Source of the DNA: Lottia gigantea
Lineage: Eukaryota; Mollusca; Gastropoda; Lottiidae
Direction of reading: 5' to 3'
DNA length: 64,000 nucleotides
Assembly (NCBI RefSeq): GCF_000327385.1
Contig: NW_008708986.1
Location: 544,647 to 608,646 of the forward strand
Part shown: positions 1-13,024 of the stretch, one piece after another
Layout: each line of letters opens with the position of its first letter
Numbering within the stretch: the first letter of the stretch is position 1
Translations under genes and position numbers: made by a program
The notes under the pieces: model-generated
Told to the model about the DNA's origin: nothing
Databases searched by the model: none
The model's input: only the letters and a program-made list of their open reading frames with translations

Positions 1-299
1 TAAGGTGTGAAAAAAGTAGTTTATTTCTTGTAAAAGTTATTTTGCAGAAGTGAATTTATTTTGAATAATAATACAGTGTTATTTTTAATTGGCTTTGAGA
101 TAAAAACAACAATCTTATACATACCATACTTATATAGTAAACTTTGGTATATATGTTACAGTAAATCTCTGTAACCAGTGAATTCATGAAATAACTGGAA
201 TTTTCCTGTTTCACCTTTGGACTTCATGAATTTACTGAAATCTCTGAATTATTTGGCAGTAACTTCATGAAATCTTTGTTACAATTTAAAAGACAAACT

Positions 300-640
300 C
301 CTTAAATATTGCTCCTTTAGGTATTTCAAGAATATTTTTTGATCTTATTTATATACAACAGAAAAAAAAAAATAATTCATCAAGTTTTTTCAAGAATTGC
401 ACCTTCTTGTGTTTAAGAGCTAACAAATGAAGATGTTTCAAGAACAAGGGCAATAACTGTTTGATGTTCAATAGGATTTATCCTTGGATGATAATAAACA
501 CATGCATCAAGTTTCGTTTAATTCCATCAAGAATTGTGCCTTCTATAGTGTTTACAAGTAAATGTGGACCGCCAGACATCGGCAACGACAATATATGCCC
601 CCCCATTTCATGTGGGATATAAAAATGTGACGGCTGAATG
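300..640. repeat. Degenerate copies of a TATACGCCCAC-type interspersed element
   Basis: Two adjacent stretches (about 375-430 and 510-560) share the pattern 'AATTCCATCAAGAATTG...CACCTTCT...GTGTTTA', and the stretch ends in ATGTGGGATATAAAAA near 614-629. The complete copy at 57300-57536 has the same internal words (ATTCCATCAA, GTTTACAAGCAAATG, GGGCAATAACT) and ends in GTGGGCGTATAAAA. This looks like an old, partly duplicated copy of the same family. Borders are approximate. Confidence 0.45.
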
Positions 641-2312
641 TACTGATAGACAGACTAGCCTCTTTCATTCAGTCACTATTTGTCTATGTACAGCTTCGAT
701 GAAAGATGGTGTGGACAGGTTGCTTAATATATTTGTAATTGACCAAGGGTACAGTGGCTATTGAATCTGATTGGTTGTAAATCCACATCCGTTTTGAATT
801 GATTGAAATAATTCAGTTATGACAATGTCTTGGAATTTTAATTCTGGCAGTTATTTTAGTGATTTCATGAATTTTGCAGTAAAATTGTGTACATTTTTGA
901 AGAGAATTCAGGAAATTACATAACTTTACTGGTCTGTAGTAAATTTGTGTTATTATTTTGTGTAACACATGAAATTAAGTAAACGAAAGCATTAGGTTGC
1001 CTTGACAATAATGAAAAATATCAAAATTCCACTTGAAAGCATTTGATGTAATATTAATAGCCTGCCTGTCTGTGTATAAACTAATTCAATTTCAACTTCA
1101 TGGAAGCAGAAATATGTCATGATGCCCAACTTTTAAAGTTATAAATAATTTGTTTAATGCTCAGAAAACTACAAATACAACCAGGCTGGTGTTGGTTTGT
1201 AGTTCCAGACTTCCTGGAATGATGCTTACAATTTGAAATGAGCTGAAGAATTAAATCACATTAGGTGGAAAGAAGGTAACTTGAAATCGGTTAACTATTT
1301 AGTGATTTCTTCAATCTTTTTGAATGATCTGGATCATCCTCAAATTGTTTGGGTTGTTTTTGCACAAAATTTTAGCGGTCTCTGATTAGATTATCTGTGC
1401 TTTTTTTTTTAGAGTCTTTAATGAAGATATCAATGTTGGTCACTCCTATTACACATTACTAAATACTAAATAATAGGCATATTCCACTAGATTCTGTAGA
1501 AATCATGGGTGGTTTCAATTCTAAAACAAGTTGTAAGATTATTTAAGTCAGGTAAACTATTTAACAGTATGTACATAGTGTACATATACAAATTCACTTG
1601 ACTCAGTTAATTGTAAGTTAATTTTGAGGACCACCCTAGGTTAAACAAACTTCTTTATTTCGAGTATACCTGCATTTTTTACATGTTCACATGTACATGT
1701 TTTGTACAGGTGTGAAAATGAAAGTAAGAAGAAGAAATTAAATGAAGATCTACAAGGGAGATACAATTGGTTACGATATTGGTTAGAATTTTGTTGGGTG
1801 TTTGACATGTTAAGAAAAAAGCTGTATTTCTGCAATTCATGGCATGAAATTACTCCATTACTCTTGAGCATGTATCAAAATATTTGTTCCAGATGGCAGC
1901 AAGATCCTAGCGTGTAGCACTGTGACAGAGCTTCCTTCAATGTCATTCCATATTTGAAAGTGAAAATATTTCACAGCTGGTTGGGCATTAGCAGATAGAA
2001 AGTGGAAGAATATTTGATCTTGAAAGGACATATTAGACTGAAGTTTCATGATGTCAACAATGCAATTAAAAAAAGGGAATGTTGTATCATATATAAGTAA
2101 GGTTATGTTGTCAAGAAAATTCCTTCCAATTAATAATGAATAAAAAGGTCTAGAAGTTAAAGTGGGTTATTGAAGGTTATAATAATGTAGGTTTACACCT
2201 GTTGAAGGTTTTTACTCTATTCACCACTAACCACCTGTCTCAGTTTCTCTATCTATACCATTCTGTCTATTGTTATTGTACTCTTTTATTATAGACTTGA
2301 ATAGAAATTCAC

Positions 2313-2947
2313 TTTAAAGGGACATATTTAAGTATTAAGTTTGTGCAATATAAATTTATTCAGGGATGTTGAAATGGCAAGATTCTCCAGACATGTCTGA
2401 CATTTGTGACATTGATATAAAATGTTCAGATCTAAAAGTATAGTTCAGTAATTATCTGTAAAAGAGAAATTTTGATCGACAAAAGTATAAAAGCATAGAT
2501 TTATAGCACTCCTTCCTTGAATAATAGTGATAAAATTCAGTTCATATCAAAACTTGAAATTTGAAATCCCATTAGTTTGCTATACATAGATACACTCCTG
2601 ATAAGTTTTGTCTCATATATCAGCATTCATAATTGAATCATTCTTCATTTTATATAAGCATTATGCATTATAGTCTGAGGCTATTCACTTTGGATGAAAC
2701 CACACATCTATTTATTTGGTATTCATGTATCTGTGATATGTTCTTACTAGTATCTGATTTTTTGAATAAATGCAGCAACAAAAGTCGGAGCTAAAATTAT
2801 CAGGATGAAGAAAAAATATGACATTGTGAAACAATGATACATATAGTTTTTCAACTTCCACTAGAATTCAGCCTACTGATTATGATTTACTGTTTCTTTA
2901 AGCTCAGATCTAACTTTACTAATTGTGTTGAGAAATATCCCTTTAAA
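2313..2947. repeat. Inverted-repeat element with TTTAAAGGGA ends
   Basis: The left end reads TTTAAAGGGACATATT (2313-2328). The right end (2933-2947) is AAATATCCCTTTAAA, whose reverse complement is TTTAAAGGGATATTT. The two ends match except for a 2-base indel. The 635-bp interior has no long open frame. It resembles a non-autonomous DNA transposon (MITE); related ends occur at 25255-25435 and more weakly near 13.96 and 56.2 kb. No clear target-site duplication was found, so the class is unknown. Confidence 0.45.
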
Positions 2948-5900
2948 CATTGTTAGTAATATGACTAGAGTGTGGAGGTAGCTGAAGTCGGTCTGATTGT
3001 ATTTACATTAGTTTCAGTACAATAGAGTTATTATCAACCTGTTACTTTCATTCATATCTTATACTATTAGATAACATGGTGGGCCAGTTGATAACATGGT
3101 CATAGGTTTTCGTGAGTTGGATTAATGACTATTTTATTATGGTAAGACATTAATATTGATCTTATTGTCATGATGTCTAATCGTTTTGAATGTAAAATTT
3201 TATCTTTCACACTTTCCTGTAGAATTTTGATTCCCATTAGCCAACATAGGTTTTTGGTTCTATCAAAAATTGAGATCGTACAATTTATATTTTTGAATTA
3301 GATCAGCCACAGACGCTGCTGATTGACAATATTATTATTTATATATGAGTATAATGTGTGATTACAGAATAAAAACTGATTAAGTTCATGGCAGTCCTTT
3401 CATTTATAAGTTAAAAAGACCAAGTCTGTCTTTGACTTGAAGGAAAAGATTCTATCATGAATAATGTCACAGCTATGCCTTCTCTTCAAAATATATATAT
3501 TATGTAGAAGTATTGAGTCAAGGTGAAACTAACCTAACAACTATAAAATCTATTCTTAAACAACACCTGTATTTTCAGACTTGACATTCCAATAAATGAA
3601 TTTTAAGACTTACATTGCTGTACAACTGAGAACATCTGATAAACAAATGAATGGAACAGTGAAAACTCTGTTGTTATTGATATACATGCTGCAACCTAAT
3701 TGTTCTACCTCTGTTGATATAATGAATATGTGTATTTCTGTACATGTTGCCTCTGAATACAATTTGTTGATCGAGTTCTGATGAGCCTGTTGATTTTTCA
3801 CTTTCTCTATGTCAGTGATGAAGGGTGAAGTTTAGGGGTTGTGTTAGATGGTGATGAGAACATAGTCTCATGAAAGCACTGGCCTAGGTCACAGTGTTAG
3901 GTACTGATATAGAAAAAGGATCTTGTTGTTGAGTTGAAAAGAGGCTCTATGTCATACAAGAAGATGATTAAAACCAATCTTCAGTTGAAACAGATAAAAT
4001 GTAACTTGCTGCTTTAGTAAAGTTTCTAGTCCAAATTTAATAGTAACCCTTCATTTCATGAAAATTTGTCTGTCTTTTCTTTATTAGATTTTGGATGGCT
4101 AATACCATAAATGCAACCATCTTCACAATCTAAAGCTATTACAATATTCCTCTTTACCTCGACTGTAACAGCCACCTTACTTGTTCTTACGATTTGATTG
4201 ACGATATATAATTCATTCAGAGCTCGCGACAGAAAGACTTTGGACACTACAGGTTTTTGTTTACAGACTTTCTGTTGGGATCCGTTTGGCTATATTCGCA
4301 TACGTACAATCCATAATCAAATTGCTGCATTTCCAAACTTTCGTAATACAAGAAAAGTGGCTAATGAAGTCAGTGTAATAGCTTGACATTTTGAAGATAA
4401 AATGCACCCTGTGTAACTTGATTTATACATGAACACCTTTTGGTTCATGGGAAATTAACAGTAATGTACAAGGTGAGAAAGAAATTATCTTTAATGAAGT
4501 AGAAAAATTCTCTTAAGAAGATCTGAATGTTTTATTCTGATAAAGAAATAAAAAATATTTAATTAATTTTCCCTCTGTAAAGCCATTAATGTTATTTCAA
4601 ATCAGAATATTGCCATGCGAGTTGTTTTCAGTGGATAGTAATGGAACATTTGAATAATGTTCGAATAAAAAACTTGTTTGAATATAAAGTTCTCTTGAAT
4701 GATTTTTGTGTAACCATTATTAGTATGGAGTGATCTCTAAACCATTTCATTGAATACATGTAGTCTATCCTTGATTAAAGCCTTTTAGAGCTTGGGTCAA
4801 GGTCGGGAGTTGAAATTGAAAAATTAAATTTCATTCTGAATATATTGGTATCTAGTGCATGAAATAACTATTATTCTAAAACCTTTTTTATTGACACCTG
4901 TCCCAGTGTGCATTCATAAAAAACAATCTACGCTTTTCATATAAATCAGAAAATACTTCATTTCCATAGAAATAAGAGCATTAAGTCTTTTCAATTGAAA
5001 TTCATGTCTGTTGCATACAACCTTTAATGAAGTTAAATCCCTTGTGTACATTTATGTTTATTCTGATGTAATTGTGTGATTTTCAATTTACAGTCATATG
5101 AAATATTTATCTTTATAAAACCTTTTTGAAAGAGAAGAATTTGATGTTTTTATTGTATTGTATGAAATAGTAATAAAATAGAGTGGCTGAATGGGTTTTT
5201 AGGGATTAGAGAACCAATAAGACAGGTCAAGACGATAACAAGCTGATTTATATTTATCCTATTTGGGTGTCAGTTTAAGGGTTGAATATCATGGGGTATT
5301 GACAGTTTGAAGGGTTCGAATTTCAATAGGTTAGAACATTTAAAGGCATGAATTTGAAAAGATAGAACAGTTTTAGAGGTTAAATAGTTAGGACAACAAA
5401 ACAACATTAAATTATTTTCAAGGTAAGAGTTTATCGTATTGTTAAACAAAACATGTTTTTTTTTTATTATCTCTTTTTTAATTTTTTAATTTTGAAATCA
5501 GATCTGAAGAATAATCTTCACATCAAAATAACAGTCAGATAATGTAATGAATTGGGAGTTTTACATCCTTTGCCAAATAAAGGATCAATTTCCGACTGTC
5601 AATGTACACATTCTTATGACTAGACTCTTTATCTAGGAAAAAAAGGTTGACTAATCTCTTCCTCTTCCCATGATGAAAGTCACACTTTTGGCAAACATAC
5701 TGAAACGATCTTAGCTTAAGCGGCCCTTATAAAAAAAATTGAAAGAATGTCTGTACCGATCACCTGTATCACTTGCTGGGTGGGCTGGCTAAAACAGCTA
5801 CACAACATCCCTGTTAGGTATGACACTAACAATTCCTAAGCTGTGTTTAATGATAAGACAATAAGGTATATATATTTACAGTATGTAATATTGATAACAC

Positions 5901-8900
5901 TGTAAACAGAGATAAAGTAATAAATAAATGATAAGACTATATCAAGGTGTGAAAACTGATAGTTTCAATTTATGATTTCATGTTAATATACCAGCTTTCA
6001 TCTGAAATATACCTTATGGAACACTCTTCAGATATTGGGTCTTAAGAGATAGAGTTGTCAAATATTTGTCTTACAAGCTGATGGCGCTTAATTTCAGCTA
6101 TATTTTAAACTCTTAAGAATTGAAAAAAATCAAGTTCAGTTCTCCTAGAATGTAACTAAAAGATAGTTGTTTCTTCAACTTTACTCAGTTATTAAAATTC
6201 TCATATTCTCTTATTCCTGTTATTAGAGTACCTTCTTGTAATTCCTGCTTATTCCGAAAAACTGAACAATCTAATGGCTTTTTTCATTCCTGATTTATTT
6301 TATCCTTGCATCAGTTACAAAAACTTTCAATACTATGACATTCTGTATGATCCAAATTCAGATACTCAAAGTGGACCTGACAAGCAGAAAAAAATGTATA
6401 TTTAAGTAATCAGCATGCTCCATAATCTGACATATTTGATGAAATCACACTGCATGTCAGACTACTCAATGTACACTGTATTATTTGTCAATATCCTCTC
6501 ATAATTTTGATATATGAATCATTATTGGTAGTGGAACCATCACCAGTTTATATCAGAATCTCAATTACTAGTTTATCACTAGTATTAAAGTAGTCATTCA
6601 GATAAACCACTCTATTCTAAACAGATACCTGTGAATATTTATACAAGACATTTCTCCTGATTCCTGGTTGGGGAATTCCTGGCATTCTTCAAGAAATCAG
6701 GTGCTAGAATTAATCACTTTATGTATACTAGTCAGCAGCCAAATTATCCAAATGGCTGTTTTATGATCTTCTTTGATATGAACAGTGTTATTTTACTGAC
6801 TTTTATTTATTTTCAATTTAATTGAAATTTGAAAATAGATTTAGAAGTTGTCTGGAATGTTCTTATTATGCCTGATATCTGTACATTTATTGCAATAATC
6901 AGAAACCATCAAAACGCTTCACAACGCATAGTTAACTAATGCAGGATATTTCACTATGACTGGTGTCATTAATGAAACTGGTAAAATTTATCCTTCTGGA
7001 AAACCTGATGCTATTCTAATATAATATTTCTACTTGGCTGCCAAATAAAGCTGATGATTTTATTTTGATATACCAATGTATAAATTGGACTTTACAAAAA
7101 TAAATGTATTATATCAGATTAACATCTTGGATGTAACCTTTTTGATGATAATAACCTTTGTGGTCTAAAAGATAATGGTTTATTTTGGCACCTTCCAGGC
7201 AAGATCAGAATATAATAACAGATATCTAGTGCCCAACGATTTCTGGTAGAATTCCTTCCTATCAAGCTTGAAATTACCACTCCATTATAGAACCTATTAG
7301 AAACACAAATCATAGAGGCCATCTGGCGGAATTCCATTCTCTCTTTTTCCCATTATCCTGGTGTCTGTTCTGTTTAAATGATTCATTGAATTATTGAATA
7401 TTTAAAGGGTGGTTGAATCAAATATATTTGACAGAATGAGGGGGGATCCCTTTTAGTGGAACAATGCCCTTACTTGGAATGCATGCCAATGCTAATTATA
7501 ATAGTTAAATAAGAACTTAAACCAGTTGCAGCATCAAGTAATGTTAAAACTTAGCAGAATATAATCAGAAAAATATAAATACTATATATCATACCACAAG
7601 TTTATGATTAATATGTTTAAAATAATTGATTTCTTCAGATTAACAGGATTTATCAGACTCACAATTTGATATCTAGTCTATATGTAAACTCTACCATATC
7701 TATATTTATTACACATCTATATAAATCAAACTCTTTACATGTCAAAAATATTACCATAGTCTATCTAGGATCTAGAAATATACAGAGATGACTACCTTGT
7801 TATTATGACTCTAAATTATTTTGGCAGTCTTTCAATATTAATATTTAATAAATTCCTGAAAGCTCATTACTCAAAAACGAGTAGTTGATCATAGTTTAAG
7901 TTGTTATTTGTGTATGATTAACATCATTTAAGAATGTTGGGCACAATTTTGCTGCTGCTTCTGAGCAATTGGTTGCCCAATTGTTTTCGCCCACAGATAT
8001 CTTTGTAGTTTAGGCTAATTAAAGCAGTTGTACTCTTTCAATCTCAAACGAAAGTAATCAAGTTATTCAAGTCTTCTCTGATTTTGCTTTCAGTTTGGTC
8101 AGCATCAGCCTGCATCAGCCAATAATTTCTAGATGTGTCTCCAATTTATATACCAAAATAAACACACAGACAAAATGCACTAAAATAGGTGAATCCATAA
8201 AATGTTCATGAATTTTTCTATTGAATGATATGATAAGAGATTCTAGAGAATTTAAAGCATGAGTCAGAATAAGATAGGTTGTAGTAAGAAAGTAATTAAC
8301 AAGAGATATTCTGTTTGTCTGCCCATCACCCATTGTTATATCATTGAAATATTGACATTGTACTCAAATCACAAAATAGAATTACAAGATTTACTTGAAT
8401 TCACCCAGTTTCTTATTTGATCAAAGTTACCATTAAATCGTTAAAAACTTACTATCGTGTAATTCATGTCCTTAATAGGTGTGGTTGTCTTCATTCGCAA
8501 TGTTGAGACAAACAAGCTGATAAGACAATAGAAGGTGTACTTTCAATAATGCTATCCTCAACCTCATCAGGTCAAGGTCGAAGCAAAGTTAAACTGTGCA
8601 AAAGTGATTCTGGGTGAAATGATTGAAAGAGAAAGCAACTGCTAAAGTTTGGTCATAGTTTTAAAGTGAGACATTTGGCTCATTTGTCTCCATTAAGCTA
8701 ACAACATTTGGTGATGTGCCCTGTTAGCATCACCTGCCAACAGTTATTGTAAGAAGAATTACTTTGATTGATTTGTGACAAAAACTAATTTAAAATTAAT
8801 CGATCATTTGTCTGTATTTCTTAAAATCTTGCTAGACTGTTTAAGAAATACCGGGTATGTCCCTGATACCTTTGACCAGATTTTGAAGGTGCAATTAAAG

Positions 8901-11900
8901 TGGTGATTGTCATTGAAGAAATAAAATGGTTGATGAAGACATCTTGTAGTATTGACAGTTGATAAACAGTCTCATCCTACTGACCCAATACATATCTTAT
9001 CTACTGTTACTTGTCATTCTTCAGACGTCATGTCTGTCAGTTGACGTGTCACATCAAATCTCTTGTCATCAACCAGGTGTAAAACACTGTAGTTAATGTC
9101 ACAGTTCTTGTTTTCATCTTGTTACTCATCTGAGATAAGCTTGGGTGGTATCTACTAATTGACAAATAAACATGAGGTAGAGTTTTACTTCCAACTGACT
9201 TATGGATAGGAGTTTTTTTTTATCCCATTGCATACTTAAATGAAATGGAATTACTCATTCCTTTGTTCTGCTGTTCAGACGGCAAAGAGATTTCTACCAT
9301 GGCCGGTTCAGTAGCTTGCTTACTCTTTTAATTTCAACAATCCAGGGAACTCAAGAGATTAACTGTTTTTTTTTAATATAGTCATGTGTGATAAGAGATA
9401 TTTTGCCTTAAAGGGCAATAGTCTTTTTACATCTGACTGCATGTCTTTTGTCTCAACTGGTGGTATTGTTTAGTTATCTATATAATATTACCAAGTATCA
9501 GTGAAAATGTGTGAATTGTTGAAAACAAAATAAGGCTATGTTCACAGTTCTTATTCTTCAAATGTTCAGATTGATAAAATGTAAATTTTGTTGCAGAATC
9601 ATGTTTTTGATTTTAAAAAAATCATTTGAATAACAAATCAGTACATCTGCAAATATTCTTATCTGTTTTAATATATGGGCATTATCACAATTGACTTGGT
9701 TCATGTTCTGCAACATTGATTATCTAATATGCTATTGTTGGTCTTGTTTTAGTTTGAATCTTTTGTCTTTATAGTGAATAAATGTAGCAGGATTTCGTGT
9801 AATTCCCAATTGGGCAAAATTGTCAATTCTATAATAAAACTGCTGGAATCAGAAAATAGCACAATAGATTTCTATAGTTCGTTAAACAAGCAGAAACAAC
9901 GAAGAAGCTGAAGCTGATGTAATATGGTATCCGAAAACAATAGGCTGGTTGCTAAGCAACGGGGGAACATTCTGATGGCATTGAATATTGATTGGTTTGA
10001 TATTGAAGTAAACTGGAAAGGATTGGCTGGTATTTTGGTTCAATTGCCTGGAAGTTTTGTCCAGATCTGAATAAAATGAGCCACAAATATTACAGAGCGT
10101 GCCGTCAGTTAACAGATAATGTCTGTGTTGACCATTAAAACGTTTGGTCATCAAGGAATATTATCTAGCTAATTTATTTGATTAGTGAATCATAGTCTCC
10201 TACATTTTATCACGCTAACATGGCTAGCTGGGGAATTCTCAATGATCAAGTCTAATATAAAGTTCTCCATATTGTCTATGAAAGCTTCATACCTTAGTTA
10301 GAAACTGCAACATGGTTTTAGATAAGGAAGAGCTACAGCACTTTTTTGTAGTAACTGCGCAATCACTGCCTTTTTTACTTCTGTGTTTTAAAATTGTATG
10401 CCAAAATTTGAGAATTGTGACAGTGATAATAATAAATATTGTACAAAAAATTGTTGAAGAGCTTTGAGCATGACTTTACAATTTCTGTGGGGGCTCTTGA
10501 CCTCAACCTACCTCCATCCTATCTTACATCTCTGAGTTAAATGTTAAGATATAATAAGTTCTATTTGAGTTTTCATGGCCTAAACTCCACAAGCCTGTTT
10601 GACACTTTTATGATCCAACAAATAAACAAGAAACTAATCATGATACCAAAATAATGTCAGTATTGACAGTCACTGGCCCTACTAAACTGACAACAGTCTT
10701 GCCAACAATCTCTGAATCTGGTCCTTTGTTGCCTTTTCAGTTTTTTTTTTCAGTTTGAAAGGAGTAATTACTTACAAATTGTTTGTGAACTTGGTATAAC
10801 TTCTAAAGAGTCATCATCTTTTTATACTGATGGATATCTGTTTATCCAGATACTTATTTTACCTACCTCTGTAGGATATAGGTACATCCTTGTCAGGTGT
10901 AGGACATAGGTTATCTAAATCAATTTAATTTTGCTTATAGGTTTATCTTTATCTTAATTTGAGATGAAAATAGATTTAGGCCTATATAGATTATTTCCAG
11001 CTTGTTTTTGGTATGCATGTTTCCATATTTTTATCTGGCTAGCTTTTGAGATAGATTAAGGTGTTTCTTTATCTGGCTGGCTTGGAGAAGAATATTGTCT
11101 TGTCTTTAAGTCATTGCATCAGTTTTAGGAGACAGTCTGACTGTTGTTAAACACACAATGTCAATGTCAATACTCGCCAATATTGTAATCAAATACCTTG
11201 TTACACATTATATTTTTTTATTGTCTGCCATGATGTGAGATCTAATTTTTATGGCGGCTTTATTGTTTTGTGACTTGTGTTTTTTCTTGTTTTAAGTTGA
11301 ATGGCCTTGAAATAATTGTAAAGAGATGAACATTGACTGTGACAGATTAAGGAGAAATTAAAATATTTTTTTTCTGTGTCTTGACAAAGTGATCTATTTT
11401 AACCAAGAGGAAATGACATCAGCTTATTATGTTAAATGTGGTTAAGGATTGCTGGCTCTTGTCACAAATTAACAATGATGTATTTTACAAGCGAATTTAA
11501 GAAATTTCTTTCATCAAACTTAGGATCTATCCATGTGCTTTAAAGATTTTTGGTTTTGGACACTAACAGAAAACACAAAGCTATGTGAGTTAAAAATGCA
11601 CATTCACTAGTTTGTTTTAATGGAAGGTCATGATTTATACAAGCATTACCTGTAGATTTGTATAATTTTATAATTAATTTAAATGATTATACAAGAAGTA
11701 TAGTGTTGTGAATTTAATTCATCGTCAATTATATGACAATATTTGATGGTTGTGTTTGTGGATAGTTAAATGACATGAAAAAAGTTCTATGTTTTGAATT
11801 CAGTATCTATATAACACCTAGTAGCCAATCAACAAATATCTCATTATATATGATAAGTTATCAGTTCTAGTATTGATCTTTCTGTGTCGTGCAGAAGAGA

Positions 11901-12748
11901 CGACGTCAGGAGAATATGTGGGGACTACGTCAATAAACCTAGTACTGTACTACTGTATACATGATATAATACAACTAGGGAAATATTGACTTTTACTTGC
12001 TTATTTTACAATATGTTGACAAATTGAGTTTTATTGGTGATATATTCAGACTAAGTGATAGTTGTTATAATATTTACCAAGTGGGCAATATGACTCGTAT
12101 ACCACAGGTGATATATCATAGTTTGACTTTCGTATATCATGGTTCCTCTACAGTATCTATGGAATATGGCCAGTTATATCATAGTTAAATGCTAAACCAC
12201 TTGTTGTATTGTTGTGTTGTGTGGATCTTATCTGTTCCTCTCATAACTGCCTGGAATAAATCAGAATAAGCAGGAATCGTGAAAATGGTAAGATATGATT
12301 TTATGATATAATGAAGTTGATTGAAATGATGATTTATTGAGCTATTATTAAGCAATATATTTATGAAATTGCTGTAAATTTGTGGGCAATTGTTGTGTCT
12401 GGAACCTGGTAATGACACCTAGGAATATTGAAGTTGTTTCTTTAAATTCCAATCTCACATGTTTCTGTGGATATTGCCCTTTTTTTTTAACTTAAATCAT
12501 CCAGAAGATGTTTGAAATTTTAATTTTGTTCTTTCATTTGTATAAAATGGTCACCTGTCAGTGGAAATGTTGGAATATCTGATAGAATTATTCATCAAAG
12601 AGAATTTGATGACAGCAAATAAGGGGAAGAAGAAATAATATAATGGGAATAAAAAATATAGGGAACTAATGATTGTTTAATGATATTGACCTCTATCTGA
12701 AGCATATGATGTAGGAAATGATCAAAACCTGTCCATACTCTGTTATTC

Positions 12749-13024
12749 TCACAAATTAATAGATTGTGCCATTAATGTTATGTCTTTTAGGATTTGTTTT
12801 GACATTTGTGTCCTTAATTCATGGATAGGAGTCAAACATTCCTGTAAACTCTCTAGAGGTTGTGCTATCAATAATTTATCAATATTGTTTAACATTCTCC
12901 ATTGCTCATATATTATTGAGAATATTTTATCACTGTTTTCACTTTTCACAATGACTGCTAACAAAACCATCTGCTGTCTGTCACCACAGGAACATATTGC
13001 TGTTTTCATACCTACACCTCCACT
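12749..13024 (-). other. Unassigned minus-strand open frame, possibly a gene fragment
   Basis: A minus-strand frame of about 91 codons runs from a stop near 13025 to TGA at 12749. Its composition is unlike the low-complexity frames around it: charged and amphipathic, with few hydrophobic runs (for example ESLQECLTPIHELRTQMSK). An overlapping plus-strand frame of 114 codons (12780-13124) is rich in Cys, Ile, Leu and Phe and looks like its shadow. The DNA just upstream on the minus strand also reads as protein-like words in another frame, broken by stops. I do not recognise the family. It may be a decayed processed copy, a single exon of an unseen gene, or chance. Confidence 0.18.

Noticed and set aside
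1641-2049. Overlapping 60-75-codon frames on both strands
   Set aside because: Length expected by chance; neither strand shows domain-like sequence.
9882-10154. 90-codon minus-strand frame
   Set aside because: No recognisable motif beyond chance words, no acceptor/donor pattern, AT-rich context.
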